From NCBI RefSeq assembly GCF_019898765.1, contig NZ_JAIOKB010000009.1, positions 62,001 to 126,000 of the forward strand: a DNA stretch of 64,000 nucleotides, given 5' to 3'. The notes below the pieces were generated by a model, which worked only from the letters and a program-made list of their open reading frames with translations, had not been told where the DNA came from and ran no database searches. Below are positions 28,857 to 36,730 of the stretch, in pieces. Source of the stretch: Sphingomonas yunnanensis (GTDB taxonomy: Bacteria; Pseudomonadota; Alphaproteobacteria; Sphingomonadales; Sphingomonadaceae). Positions within the stretch are counted from its first letter, which is position 1. Each line of letters starts with the position of its first letter. Position numbers and translations under genes: made by a program.

Positions 28857-28969
28857 GCTTTCGGGATGAGGAGGGCAATAGCCGACGCTGGGTGGCGCTG
28901 CCGCCTTCCCGCAAACGATCAAGAAAAGAGAAAGGCCAACCGTTCCCAAAAACCCGAATCTGGGAAGGT

Positions 28970-29374
28970 TCAGCCGTCGATGGTCGGCCCAAGCGCCTCG
29001 ATGATCCGGCATTCGGCAACGGTGCCGCCATCGCAGGAATCGATCACCGCCTTCAACTCGCGGCGAAGCGCGGTCAGGTCGGCGAGCTTGCGATCCACTT
29101 CGCGTAGATGCTCGTTTGCGATCCGGTCGATGCCGGCGCAGTCGCACGTCCCGTCGTCCGACAGCCCCAGCAGCGCGCGCACCTGATCGAGGGAGAAGCC
29201 AAGATCGCGCGCGCGCCGGATGAAGGACAGACGGCCCAGTTCGGTCGCGCCATAGGTGCGGTAGTTGCCCGTGCTGCGGGAGGGCTTCGGCAACAGGCCA
29301 ATGCGCTCATAATAGCGGACCGTTTCGACCTTGGTGTTGGTCGCTTTCCCCAGATCGCCGATCGTCAGCGGCAT
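28970..29374 (-). CDS. MerR-family metal-responsive regulator
   Basis: A 134-residue MerR regulator. The winged helix is at about 1-70 (LTIGDLGKATNTKVETVRYYERIGLLP). A dimerisation helix leads to a metal-binding end. Cysteines at about 77, 79, 114 and 122 match the layout of CadR/PbrR-type sensors for Cd, Pb or Zn more than MerR for Hg. It is divergent from the CDF gene across a 67-base gap that contains a MerR-type promoter. It probably also controls the TonB receptor at 30053-32047, which has the same operator. The metal is not fixed by sequence alone. Confidence 0.9.
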   Translation of the reverse strand: MPLTIGDLGKATNTKVETVRYYERIGLLPKPSRSTGNYRTYGATELGRLSFIRRARDLGFSLDQVRALLGLSDDGTCDCAGIDRIANEHLREVDRKLADLTALRRELKAVIDSCDGGTVAECRIIEALGPTIDG

Positions 29375-29378
29375 GCCC

Positions 29379-29409
29379 TTGACCCTGTAGCTGCTACAGA
29401 CACTAGATG
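29379..29409 (+). promoter_or_regulatory. MerR-type promoter with 19-bp spacer
   Basis: -35 TTGACC (29379-29384), dyad CTGTAGCTGCTACAG (29385-29399) and -10 TAGATG (29404-29409). The 19-base spacer is the over-long spacing that MerR proteins correct by unwinding DNA. It drives the CDF gene at 29442. Confidence 0.85.
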
Positions 29410-29441
29410 GGGTGTCGCGCTCGGCTTCAAGAGGTGACGAC

Positions 29442-30173
29442 ATGGCAGAAGGATGCTGCGGCGGCTGTGCCGCTTCAACCGACAGGGACGACGATCGCGC
29501 ATGGCGGCGCGTGCTGTGGATCGCGCTTGCCATCAACGCCGGCATGTTCGGGGTCGAGATTGTCGCCGGCGTGACCGCGCATTCCGCCTCGCTCAAGGCG
29601 GACGCGCTCGACTTCCTTGGCGACGCCGCGAACTACGCGATCAGCCTCGGCGTCGCGGGGATGGCGCTGCGCTGGCGCGCGCGTGCCGCGCTCGCGAAGG
29701 GTGTCTCCCTGCTCCTGCTCGGCTTATGGGTGCTGGGCTACACCGTCTGGATGGCGGCGTCGGGCACGCTGCCGGTCGCGGAGACGATGGGGGTCGTGGG
29801 CGTGGCGGCGCTGATCGCCAACATGGTCTGCGCCACGCTGCTTTGGAGGCATCGAGGCGGCGACGCCAACAAGCAGTCGGTCTGGATATGCTCGCGCAAC
29901 GACGCGATCGGCAACGTCGCCGTCGTCGCTGCGGCGCTTGGTGTGTTCGGCACCGGCACGGCTTGGCCGGACATCACGGTCGCCGCGATCCTCGCCGGCC
30001 TCGGCGTCTCCGGGGGCTGGCAGATCATCCGCAAGGCGCGTGTCGAGCTGGCTCAATCCGCGCCGAATCGAAAGCGGACGCCGCCGTTGATGGTGCGGCC
30101 GTCCAGCGGCCCCCAGGCATCGACGGTCCACGCCCCATCCGGGGCGCGCCGGGGCAACAGCAGCGGGTCGTAG
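29442..30173 (+). CDS. CDF-type cation transporter
   Basis: A 243-residue inner-membrane cation diffusion facilitator, expected to export a divalent metal in exchange for protons. The N-terminus has a Cys cluster (CCGGC, residues 5-9). HSASLKADALDFLGD matches the first metal site of CDF helix 2, and ICSRNDAIGNVAVV the second site in helix 5. Six membrane segments fit. The last 40 residues are antisense to the end of the convergent TonB receptor and are probably an extension after loss of the original stop. GAGGTG precedes the ATG. Driven by the MerR-type promoter upstream. Confidence 0.87.
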   Translation: MAEGCCGGCAASTDRDDDRAWRRVLWIALAINAGMFGVEIVAGVTAHSASLKADALDFLGDAANYAISLGVAGMALRWRARAALAKGVSLLLLGLWVLGYTVWMAASGTLPVAETMGVVGVAALIANMVCATLLWRHRGGDANKQSVWICSRNDAIGNVAVVAAALGVFGTGTAWPDITVAAILAGLGVSGGWQIIRKARVELAQSAPNRKRTPPLMVRPSSGPQASTVHAPSGARRGNSSGS

Positions 30174-32047
30174 CGGGTCTGGCGGAAGTTCAGCAGGTTT
30201 TCGGCATTGAGGAACAGGCTGACCTTGCCCAGCTTCAGTTCGCCCATCGCGCCCAGCTCGACATAGGGACGGCTCCGGCTTCGATAGGGGTTGTCCTCAA
30301 GGCTCTGGCGGCCGGTGTAATAGGCCTCCAGCCCGACCCGGCCGCGATCGTGCTTCTCCCACACCGCTGTCAGCCCGGCGGTTTTGCGCGGGGTGAGGGG
30401 AACGGCTCGCTGGCCGATGCCGTCCGGGTTCGGTTCGCGCGCGTCGGTGCGGACATAGCTTCCGGTGAAGGTGACGGCGTTCAAACGATAGCGCAGCAGC
30501 AGCTCGGCCCCGCGCGTGCGCGTCACGCCATCGGCGTTGACCAGCTCGGCACGGGTGGCGCTCACATCGCGGAGCTGGACGGCATGGTCGATGTTCGACC
30601 CGAACAGCGTCAGGCTCGCCTCGATCGGCCCTCGTGCGTAGCCGAAGTCAATCGAGGCGGTGTCAGCCGTTTCGGCGCGCAAGCCCCGTAGCGGCTCGAT
30701 CCGCGACAACCCTGCCGCCTCCACCTCCTCGATGAACGGGGTCGGCGCGTAGAAGCCGCGACCCAGCGACGCGCGCACGGTGAAAGGGCCGGGTCTGAAC
30801 AGCGCCGACACGCGCGGACTGACGCGCGTGCCGTATTCGCTATGGTCGTCGAGGCGCGCGCTGCCCGCAAGCGTCAGGTTGGCCGACAGCTTCTGCTCGG
30901 CCTGCACGAACAGCGCCGGCACTCGATAGGTGTAGTCGAAAGCCGGGAAGGTGCGCGAGCGATAGCTGTCCACCTGGTAGGCGGCACCGACAAGCCAGGT
31001 CGTGTCGCCGGTGCCGCCGCCCAGCGATGCCTCGGTCAGGACGGTGTTGTGGCGGTCATTCTCGATCACTTTTCCGAAGGTGTGCCGGTGGGCCTGGGTT
31101 ACGCCCGACGCGCGCAGATAGAGCGTACCGACGCCCTCGATCGGTGCCTGCGCGTTGAGGCCGGCGTCGAACCGCCGGCTGCGCTGATCCTGGACGAAGG
31201 GCGAACCGTCCGGCACCACGCGCCCGGGCAGCGTGCCGCCGCGACGCTGCTCGGCGAGCGCGCCAGCAGTTAGATAGGCCTTCGCGCCGCTCGCGCCCTC
31301 CCAGAACAACCGCGGCCGGATCGTCCAGCGATCATAACCGGGTATGTTGCCCCAACCGTCGCCATCTATGTCCTGCCGGTCCTGCCGGTTGAACCCGCCG
31401 ATCAGCGAGTAGCTGAGCGCGTCGGTCAGCGGACCAGAGTTATAGGCGGCCACGTCCTGGCCGCCCCGACTCGTCGCGTTTAGAAGGAGCTCGCCTTGCT
31501 GCACCGGCGATGGCCGTCGTGACACGAGGTTGACGACGCCGCCCAGCGCGGACGGGCCGTAGAGCGCCGACGCCGCGCCCTTGATGATCTCGACCTGGCC
31601 CAGGTCGGTCGGCGGTATCTGTAGGAGGCCGATGGAAGGAGTCTGCCCGCCGTAGAGCGGGAGGCCGTCGGCGAGGATTTGGGTGTAACGGCCCTTCAAT
31701 CCCTGCACCCGGACATTCGCTGCGCCCAGCGCCGGTGAGGTGACCTGGACGCGAAGGCCAGGCGTCTCGTTGACCAGCATGGCGATGTTGCCGGGTACCA
31801 TCGCGATCTTCTCTTCGATCTCCTCGCGGTTCAGCACCTCGACGCGGATTGGCTCGTCCTGCACGCGCCGCCCGGTCCGCGTTGCCTGAACGACGATCTC
31901 GTCGCCTTCATCGGCTTCATCTGTGGGTGCTTGCTGCGCTGGTGTCGCAGGTCGATCCTGCGATGCTGCGGCGGTCGCCGTCAGGGTCAGGCTCGCGAAC
32001 CCAAGCGACGCCGCCATCAAGCCGATGCCGCCCTTCCAGTGTCGCAA
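30053..32047 (-). CDS. TonB-dependent receptor, metal-regulated
   Basis: A 664-residue outer-membrane receptor. The signal region runs to about residue 29, and DEIVVQATRTGRRVQDEPIRVEVL includes the TonB-box area. The plug has NVRVQGLKGRYTQILADGLPLYG and QVEIIKGAASALYGPSALGGVVN. The barrel ends GGVRFRFGAD. Wording is close to BtuB/CirA-type receptors and to receptors that take up metal complexes. Its promoter has the same MerR operator as the efflux gene, so it belongs to a metal response. The start is TTG at 32047 with GAGG eight bases upstream; ATG at 32017 is an alternative. Confidence 0.9.
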   Translation of the reverse strand: MRHWKGGIGLMAASLGFASLTLTATAAASQDRPATPAQQAPTDEADEGDEIVVQATRTGRRVQDEPIRVEVLNREEIEEKIAMVPGNIAMLVNETPGLRVQVTSPALGAANVRVQGLKGRYTQILADGLPLYGGQTPSIGLLQIPPTDLGQVEIIKGAASALYGPSALGGVVNLVSRRPSPVQQGELLLNATSRGGQDVAAYNSGPLTDALSYSLIGGFNRQDRQDIDGDGWGNIPGYDRWTIRPRLFWEGASGAKAYLTAGALAEQRRGGTLPGRVVPDGSPFVQDQRSRRFDAGLNAQAPIEGVGTLYLRASGVTQAHRHTFGKVIENDRHNTVLTEASLGGGTGDTTWLVGAAYQVDSYRSRTFPAFDYTYRVPALFVQAEQKLSANLTLAGSARLDDHSEYGTRVSPRVSALFRPGPFTVRASLGRGFYAPTPFIEEVEAAGLSRIEPLRGLRAETADTASIDFGYARGPIEASLTLFGSNIDHAVQLRDVSATRAELVNADGVTRTRGAELLLRYRLNAVTFTGSYVRTDAREPNPDGIGQRAVPLTPRKTAGLTAVWEKHDRGRVGLEAYYTGRQSLEDNPYRSRSRPYVELGAMGELKLGKVSLFLNAENLLNFRQTRYDPLLLPRRAPDGAWTVDAWGPLDGRTINGGVRFRFGAD

Positions 32048-32100
32048 ATCACCATCCTCGACATGCGCGGCGCGGTCGTCGCGACGCTGTGCGAGAAAGG

Positions 32101-32131
32101 CCCATAAGGTCTGTAGCTGCTACAGGGTCAA
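32101..32131 (-). promoter_or_regulatory. MerR-type promoter of the TonB receptor
   Basis: On the minus strand: TTGACC, the dyad occupying 32111-32125 (the same 15 bases as at 29385-29399), and TATGGG as -10, again with a 19-base spacer. Identity with the CDF promoter indicates control by the same MerR protein. Confidence 0.82.
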
Positions 32132-32348
32132 GCGCATCCCTTCATTCCCGAGTGGGAACCCGTAGTGGAAAGGCGACACTGCTGATCGCACCGAACGGCA
32201 TTTCGGAGCATCGGCTTTCCCAAAATCTATTCCCGATTGCTCTTTCCCGAAATTGCCGTTGCGAATGGGAAAACGGGAATGGTCCGGCTAAACGAATCGC
32301 CGCTTTTGACAAGACAGATTGCTCGCCTTACCGTCCAAGTGTGGGCGG

Positions 32349-32437
32349 TTGAAGCCCCCTTCCCTCTCGTACCGAGGACCCAATATCGGTCATTCACGGC
32401 CACCTATCGCTTCCCGAAAGCGGACGTCCATTCAGGG
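32349..32437 (+). repeat. Dispersed intergenic repeat, family A, copy 2
   Basis: Partner of 12992-13077. The most constant part spans GAGGACC, CGGTCATTC and GCGGACGTCCATTCA. Confidence 0.55.
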
Positions 32438-32656
32438 CGCACGACGAAGCAGCGAATGGGCCGGTTGCCGCCCGACAGCCTCTACGTGGGTCGCGGAAGC
32501 CGGCTGCTTAGCGGGTGTCAAACGGTTGTAGCACCTGCGAAATGGCGGCAATTTTTAGCCGTTTTTCAAAAACTTCAGACTTCCGCATGAACGCGGCCGA
32601 CGAGATTGCATCGCATCATTTCTTGAGTGCCACTCTTCCGTCCGGTTGAGGTTGTG

Positions 32657-32670
32657 CTAGCGTACGCTAG
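32657..32670. promoter_or_regulatory. Perfect 14-bp palindrome before capV
   Basis: CTAGCGTACGCTAG lies 23 bases before the capV start codon and is flanked by a looser GGTTG...CAACC pair (32650-32680). Its position suits an operator overlapping the transcription start of the CBASS operon. No adjacent repressor gene is present. Confidence 0.45.
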
Positions 32671-32693
32671 GACCGCAACCGACGGACAGGATT

Positions 32694-33641
32694 ATGGACG
32701 AGGGAGAAGAAGAGAGACCGGCAAAGTACCGTATCCTGACCCTCGACGGTGGTGGAGCAAAAGGCTTTTATACGCTGGGCGTGCTCCGCGAAATAGAAGC
32801 GATGTTGGGAAAGCCCCTCCACGAAGCTTTCAACTTGGTATTTGGGACCAGCACCGGGGCCATCATCGCTGCGTTGATCGCGCTCGGCTATTCGGTGGAG
32901 GAGATCCACGCGCTCTACAAAGAGCATGTCCCCCGCATCATGCGCCGCAAATCACCGTCAGATAAATCGAAGGCGCTTGCCGAGCTGGCGGAGACGGTGT
33001 TTCGCGATGCCATGTTCACCGATGTCAAGACGGGAGTGGGCATCGTCACGACCAAATGGGTGATCGAGCGCCCGATGATCTTCAAGGGTAGTGTGGCCCA
33101 AGCGTATGGAAGGATCGGCACGTTCGTTCCCGGGTTCGGGGTTCCCATACGAGAGGCGGTGCAGGCGTCCTGCTCGGCGTTCCCATTCTTCGATCGCAAG
33201 TTCGTTGAAACCGCGGCGGGGGACAGTATCGAGCTGGTGGATGGTGGCTACTGCGCTAACAACCCCACGCTCTACGCCATCGCCGACGCAACCCAGGCAC
33301 TTAAACTGCCGCTGGAGTGCTTGCGCGTCGTGAGCATCGGCGTAGGCGTCTACCCTGAACCAAAGCCGGCGTTCTGGAGCAAGATGTATTGGGCGAAATA
33401 CCTACTCAGCGTCCAGCTCCTTCAGAAAACGCTTGAGATTAATACGAACTCAATGGATCAGCTTCGGACCATTCTCTACCGCCAGGTGCCTACGGTTCGC
33501 ATTTCAAATGAATATACGAAGCCGGAAATGGCAACCGATCTGTTCGAGCACGATCTAAATAAGCTCAACGGCCTCCGGCAGCGTGGCGTTGAGTCATTTG
33601 CCGCTGTCGAAGACCAACTCCGCACTCTTCTTATGGACTGA
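32694..33641 (+). CDS. capV: CapV-like patatin phospholipase (CBASS effector)
   Basis: A 315-residue patatin-like phospholipase expected to degrade the inner membrane once a cyclic nucleotide activates it, causing abortive infection. DGGGAKG (18-24) forms the oxyanion hole, GTSTG (51-55) holds nucleophile Ser53, and DGGYCANNP holds Asp183. The C-terminal 110 residues are the likely nucleotide-sensing part. It starts at an ATG with AGGA nearby and ends four bases before the CD-NTase start. The gene order effector-cyclase matches CBASS operons such as those of Vibrio and E. coli. Confidence 0.9.
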   Translation: MDEGEEERPAKYRILTLDGGGAKGFYTLGVLREIEAMLGKPLHEAFNLVFGTSTGAIIAALIALGYSVEEIHALYKEHVPRIMRRKSPSDKSKALAELAETVFRDAMFTDVKTGVGIVTTKWVIERPMIFKGSVAQAYGRIGTFVPGFGVPIREAVQASCSAFPFFDRKFVETAAGDSIELVDGGYCANNPTLYAIADATQALKLPLECLRVVSIGVGVYPEPKPAFWSKMYWAKYLLSVQLLQKTLEINTNSMDQLRTILYRQVPTVRISNEYTKPEMATDLFEHDLNKLNGLRQRGVESFAAVEDQLRTLLMD

Positions 33642-33645
33642 CGAC

Positions 33646-34536
33646 ATGAGCATACCGGAGGCACAGCTCGACACCTGGGCAAAGCAGGGGTCGATCACGC
33701 AATCGAAGACAACTTATGAGACGGTACGCAACGTGCTTCGGGAGAGTGGCGCTCCCTACAGCTCCCGCTCGTTCGATATCTCCCTACAAGGCTCATACGG
33801 CAACGATACCAATATCTACGCCGACAGCGATGTTGATGTTGTGATGATGCTGGACTCGATCTTCTACACCGACTTGGACTACCTGAACGAGGCTGAAAAG
33901 GCGGCCTACAACGCCGCACGTAGTCCTGCATCCTATACCTTTGACCAATTTAAGAAGGAGGTGGTTCAGCACCTCACCAACCGCTTTGGCTCCGGAGTGA
34001 CGCCTGGCAAGAAGGCCGTCTTCATCCCAGGGTCGGGCGACCGGCGCGACTGCGATGTGTTACCATGCGTGGAGCTGCGTCGGTACATGCGATTTAAGAG
34101 CTTCGCTGATCAGAACTTCCATACCGGCATATGTTTCTGGACGCCAGACGGCACCAGGATCATCAACTTTCCCAAGCAGCACTCAGCGAACGCTACGACG
34201 AAGCACCAGAACACCAACCAGTGGTTCAAGCCGGTTGTCCGTATCCTGAAAAACATGCGCAATAGCATGATCGACAAGGGGTATATCAAGTCCGGGGTGG
34301 CGCCATCCTATTTCTTGGAGGGGATGCTCTACAATGTGCCAAACGCTAATTTCGGGACCAGCTACAACAGCACCGTCGCTGACGCGCTAAACTGGATCAT
34401 CAACTGCGACCGCACAAAGCTAGTTTGTGCGAACGAGCTTTACTACCTCTGTCATGCGACCTCACCCGTCACCTGGCGCGCCGGGCAACTTCAAACCTAC
34501 CTCGATGCCGCTCGGAAATTTTGGCAGGAGTGGTAG
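33646..34536 (+). CDS. CD-NTase cyclic oligonucleotide synthase (CBASS)
   Basis: A 296-residue nucleotidyltransferase of the SMODS type. The active site has GS at 49-50 in SLQGSYGNDTNI, the metal-binding pair Asp62 and Asp64 in SDVDVVMML, and a third Asp near 137 in RRDCDVLPCVEL. It is expected to make a cyclic di- or tri-nucleotide on phage infection that activates the CapV neighbour. An in-frame ATG at 33583 lies inside capV and is not used. No Cap2/Cap3 ubiquitin-like or HORMA/TRIP13 genes follow, so this is a two-gene (type I-like) system. Confidence 0.9.
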   Translation: MSIPEAQLDTWAKQGSITQSKTTYETVRNVLRESGAPYSSRSFDISLQGSYGNDTNIYADSDVDVVMMLDSIFYTDLDYLNEAEKAAYNAARSPASYTFDQFKKEVVQHLTNRFGSGVTPGKKAVFIPGSGDRRDCDVLPCVELRRYMRFKSFADQNFHTGICFWTPDGTRIINFPKQHSANATTKHQNTNQWFKPVVRILKNMRNSMIDKGYIKSGVAPSYFLEGMLYNVPNANFGTSYNSTVADALNWIINCDRTKLVCANELYYLCHATSPVTWRAGQLQTYLDAARKFWQEW

Positions 34537-34675
34537 AGCCTTATCGGAGTGTGCCGGGTAGCATACCTAGGTGCTATCGCGATTCTTCGTGCGCCCACTG
34601 CTTGGCCGCCAGCGTTTCTGCTGGCTAGGGCATGAATCAAGGGGATAGGGCTATAGAGGGTTTGACTGTGGAGGG

Positions 34676-35107
34676 ATGCTAATCGCTCGACTGCGCGCTC
34701 TCCTCGTGAGTGTCCGTGAGCTCGGAGGCGCCGACTTCGCTGGGGTAGGAGTCATTGTCGCATCCGATCTCGGCGTCCTTCCGATAGCGTCATTGCGGAC
34801 CGATTGTGCGCGGAGCGACGACGGCTCGGCGCTGGACATGTTGGCAGCGGTATCTCGTGCCGGCAGCCGTTACCATGACGGCTTTCACGTCCTCTCGCCC
34901 GACCTGCACATTGTATTGCTGTCGCAGTATCTTGCGGCCCCGATCCTGCAAAGTGCTGTTCTTGGAGGGGTCCGTGGTGGGGGCGCGCGATACGCTGCCG
35001 CCCTGCTCGGCTCCGCAGTTCCGGGCGTGCTTGCTACAGGCGTCGCAACATCGACTTATGGCGTTGCAGTCTTCCAGTCGGGTGCCGAGATGGAACCGGA
35101 CCTGTGA
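34676..35107 (+). CDS. DisA_N-like (diadenylate cyclase fold) protein, uncharacterised
   Basis: A 143-residue protein. Residues about 60-90 (VSRAGSRYHDGFHVLSPDLH and the QYLAAPI that follows) resemble the HDG segment of DisA/CdaA cyclases (HDGAVII...I.AA...LP). The full DGA/RHR catalytic set is not present. Families of inactive DisA_N-like domains have been predicted as sensors in nucleotide-based conflict systems, which would suit its place right after CBASS. The start codon abuts GAGGG, so the true initiation is uncertain. Its stop overlaps the next gene's GTG as GTGA, which supports both as real. Assignment is by eye and tentative. Confidence 0.45.
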   Translation: MLIARLRALLVSVRELGGADFAGVGVIVASDLGVLPIASLRTDCARSDDGSALDMLAAVSRAGSRYHDGFHVLSPDLHIVLLSQYLAAPILQSAVLGGVRGGGARYAAALLGSAVPGVLATGVATSTYGVAVFQSGAEMEPDL

Positions 35108-35748
35108 CTAAGAGCAACGATCGGAGCCGTCGCCCTGGAAGTGGCGTGATTTCCGAGAGCCAGGTTGGCTTCCCATCGATTGCGGGCCGCTGGACGATGA
35201 TCGTGGATTGGTGGCGGGACGGCGACGACGGGCGGCTGGTTGCAACCGCCCGCGTATTCGAGGGCGCGGATGGGATCGATATGACGGTCGAAGCGCCGCA
35301 TTCGAACTCGCATACGCTCCTCGCGCGATGGGCGCGCGAGCCGTCAGGCGCGGTTGTGCTCTATTATCTCTTCCAAGTTGAGCCAAAGGCGTCCGGCCCG
35401 GAGCCGGCCACCTCCTACAAAGGTGCTGCGGTGCTCCGGCTGGGAGGGGACGGTGTAGGAGTTTTTGAGCAGGTAAGGGCAGCCGCAGTTCTGGCAGGAG
35501 GATCACCTTCAGGAGACCCTCTCCGTTCCGTTTCCGGCGCTGATGCTGCCGCTGATCGCTGCCGGGTCGACCCGACGTCGCGCCGCCCATTCCATCAGGC
35601 TGGCCGGCCTGTAAGTGGAGTCCGCCCGCCATCGTTCGAACACCGACGCGTCGATCGTCTCATTGATGCGCGAAGTCGTCTTTTCCGTGCCAACCTGGGG
35701 ATTGGCGCCTACCATCCGGTCGAACGGCCTCAAGAATGCGCGCGTTAA
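35104..35748 (+). CDS. Beta-strand-rich protein coupled to the DisA_N-like gene, probably 3'-disrupted
   Basis: Starts at GTG overlapping the preceding stop (GTGA). Residues about 25-122 alternate strand-like segments (GRWTMIVDWW, LVATARVFEG, VVLYYLFQVE, YKGAAVLRLG), faintly like the beta-barrel part of Cap15-type effectors but without membrane helices. From about residue 120 the protein becomes Arg/Ser-rich and is antisense to the end of the convergent DUF2235 gene. The natural C-terminus was therefore probably lost at a junction near 35470-35510. Not recognised with confidence. Confidence 0.4.
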   Translation: MTKSNDRSRRPGSGVISESQVGFPSIAGRWTMIVDWWRDGDDGRLVATARVFEGADGIDMTVEAPHSNSHTLLARWAREPSGAVVLYYLFQVEPKASGPEPATSYKGAAVLRLGGDGVGVFEQVRAAAVLAGGSPSGDPLRSVSGADAAADRCRVDPTSRRPFHQAGRPVSGVRPPSFEHRRVDRLIDARSRLFRANLGIGAYHPVERPQECAR

Positions 35749-36642
35749 GCGCGTGCCGAAATTAGCGTAAGAGTTCGTAATCGGCGCCGTTGGCTCGACG
35801 ATTTCGGGCTTGAAGCCAGGTCGCACTGTGAGCCCCGCGGCTTGCGCCTTCTCCATAATCCAAACTAGCGGCCCCTGCGCCAGCGCGTCGCTTGCGTAGC
35901 CCCCTCCGACGTTCGCGTGAGCGCCGACAAACCAGCGCTGCTCAACTTGGTTGAGCGGACGTGTTGGCGTCGCCGCCGCATCGTTATCGACGGTGCGGGT
36001 AAACAGCGTCGGCTCAAACGCGCGGCGGCGCTCGTCGAGCGCCAGCGCGTGAAAGGCAAACTCGTTCTGCTTGCGTAGGTGCGTGTCGAGGTAGCGATAC
36101 GCCCGAACGCGCCGCGCCAGCGGCGACAGCGGGTTGCCCACCGATCCAACCGTGTCCCACACGCCGACAAACCGGATCGGCGTTGGGACGCAGTAGCGCG
36201 TCATCCAGCGCTCCTCGAGCGTGCGGTCGTCGGCGGACGCACCTAGCAACTTGGCGAGCGTCCTCTCTGAGGAGCGGCGGTAACGATCAAACAGCTGTTC
36301 AATCGAGAGCGGTGCCCCGGGAGAGAGCACGCCACACTTGGCGATCAGCCCGGAGAGGCTGCGAGCCGCGTAGGCGCCACGGCTGAAGCCGAAAATAAAT
36401 ATACTGTCGCCCGGCTCGAAGACCTGAATCAGCCACACGTAAGCTTCGAGAATCTCGCGATCGATGCCGTAGCCGATTGCGCCGCCGCGCACCCGCTCGC
36501 CCATCGTCGTCCCAACTCCCTTGCCGTAGTATACGAGCTGGTCGGTTGCCTTGGGGTCGCATAGCGACTTCAGGCGCCATACGTTGGTATTATTTTCGAG
36601 GGTATTCCACGTCCCGTCGAGGAAGATGGCCAACCGCTTCAC
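35509..36642 (-). CDS. DUF2235-type alpha/beta hydrolase
   Basis: A 377-residue predicted lipase or esterase. It opens with RLAIFLDGTWN and has the nucleophile elbow GFSRGA (Ser87), an Asp in VGVWDTVGSVG (Asp163) and a His in FVGAHANVGGG (His242). Together these give the Ser-Asp-His triad of the DUF2235/Tle1-like phospholipase family. It lies 88 bases downstream of the TIR gene on the same strand, so the two may form a module. Relatives serve as toxic membrane-active effectors in secretion or defence systems. The defence role here is inference from the surroundings. Confidence 0.8.
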   Translation of the reverse strand: MKRLAIFLDGTWNTLENNTNVWRLKSLCDPKATDQLVYYGKGVGTTMGERVRGGAIGYGIDREILEAYVWLIQVFEPGDSIFIFGFSRGAYAARSLSGLIAKCGVLSPGAPLSIEQLFDRYRRSSERTLAKLLGASADDRTLEERWMTRYCVPTPIRFVGVWDTVGSVGNPLSPLARRVRAYRYLDTHLRKQNEFAFHALALDERRRAFEPTLFTRTVDNDAAATPTRPLNQVEQRWFVGAHANVGGGYASDALAQGPLVWIMEKAQAAGLTVRPGFKPEIVEPTAPITNSYANFGTRLTRAFLRPFDRMVGANPQVGTEKTTSRINETIDASVFERWRADSTYRPASLMEWAARRRVDPAAISGSISAGNGTERVS

Positions 36643-36730
36643 GTCACTTTCTCCTACGATCGATCAATGGTGTCGCGTGCTCGCCCGTTCCACAGGCGTG
36701 GCAGCTGGTCGGTTCTGACCAGTAGAGTTT

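Larger units (their letters stand above)
28521..28969. other. Intergenic stretch between porin/kdp operon and merR
   Basis: No gene recognised. It holds the kdp-side conserved motif (28592-28640) and a copy of repeat family B (28757-28856). Confidence 0.5.
32048..32693. other. Intergenic stretch before the CBASS genes
   Basis: No gene recognised. It contains the second MerR operator (32101-32131), a copy of repeat family A (32349-32437) and a palindrome just before capV (32657-32670). Confidence 0.6.

Noticed and set aside
34608..34625. Hairpin GCCAGC...GCTGGC after the CD-NTase gene as terminator
   Set aside because: The stem is only six base pairs and no T-run follows.
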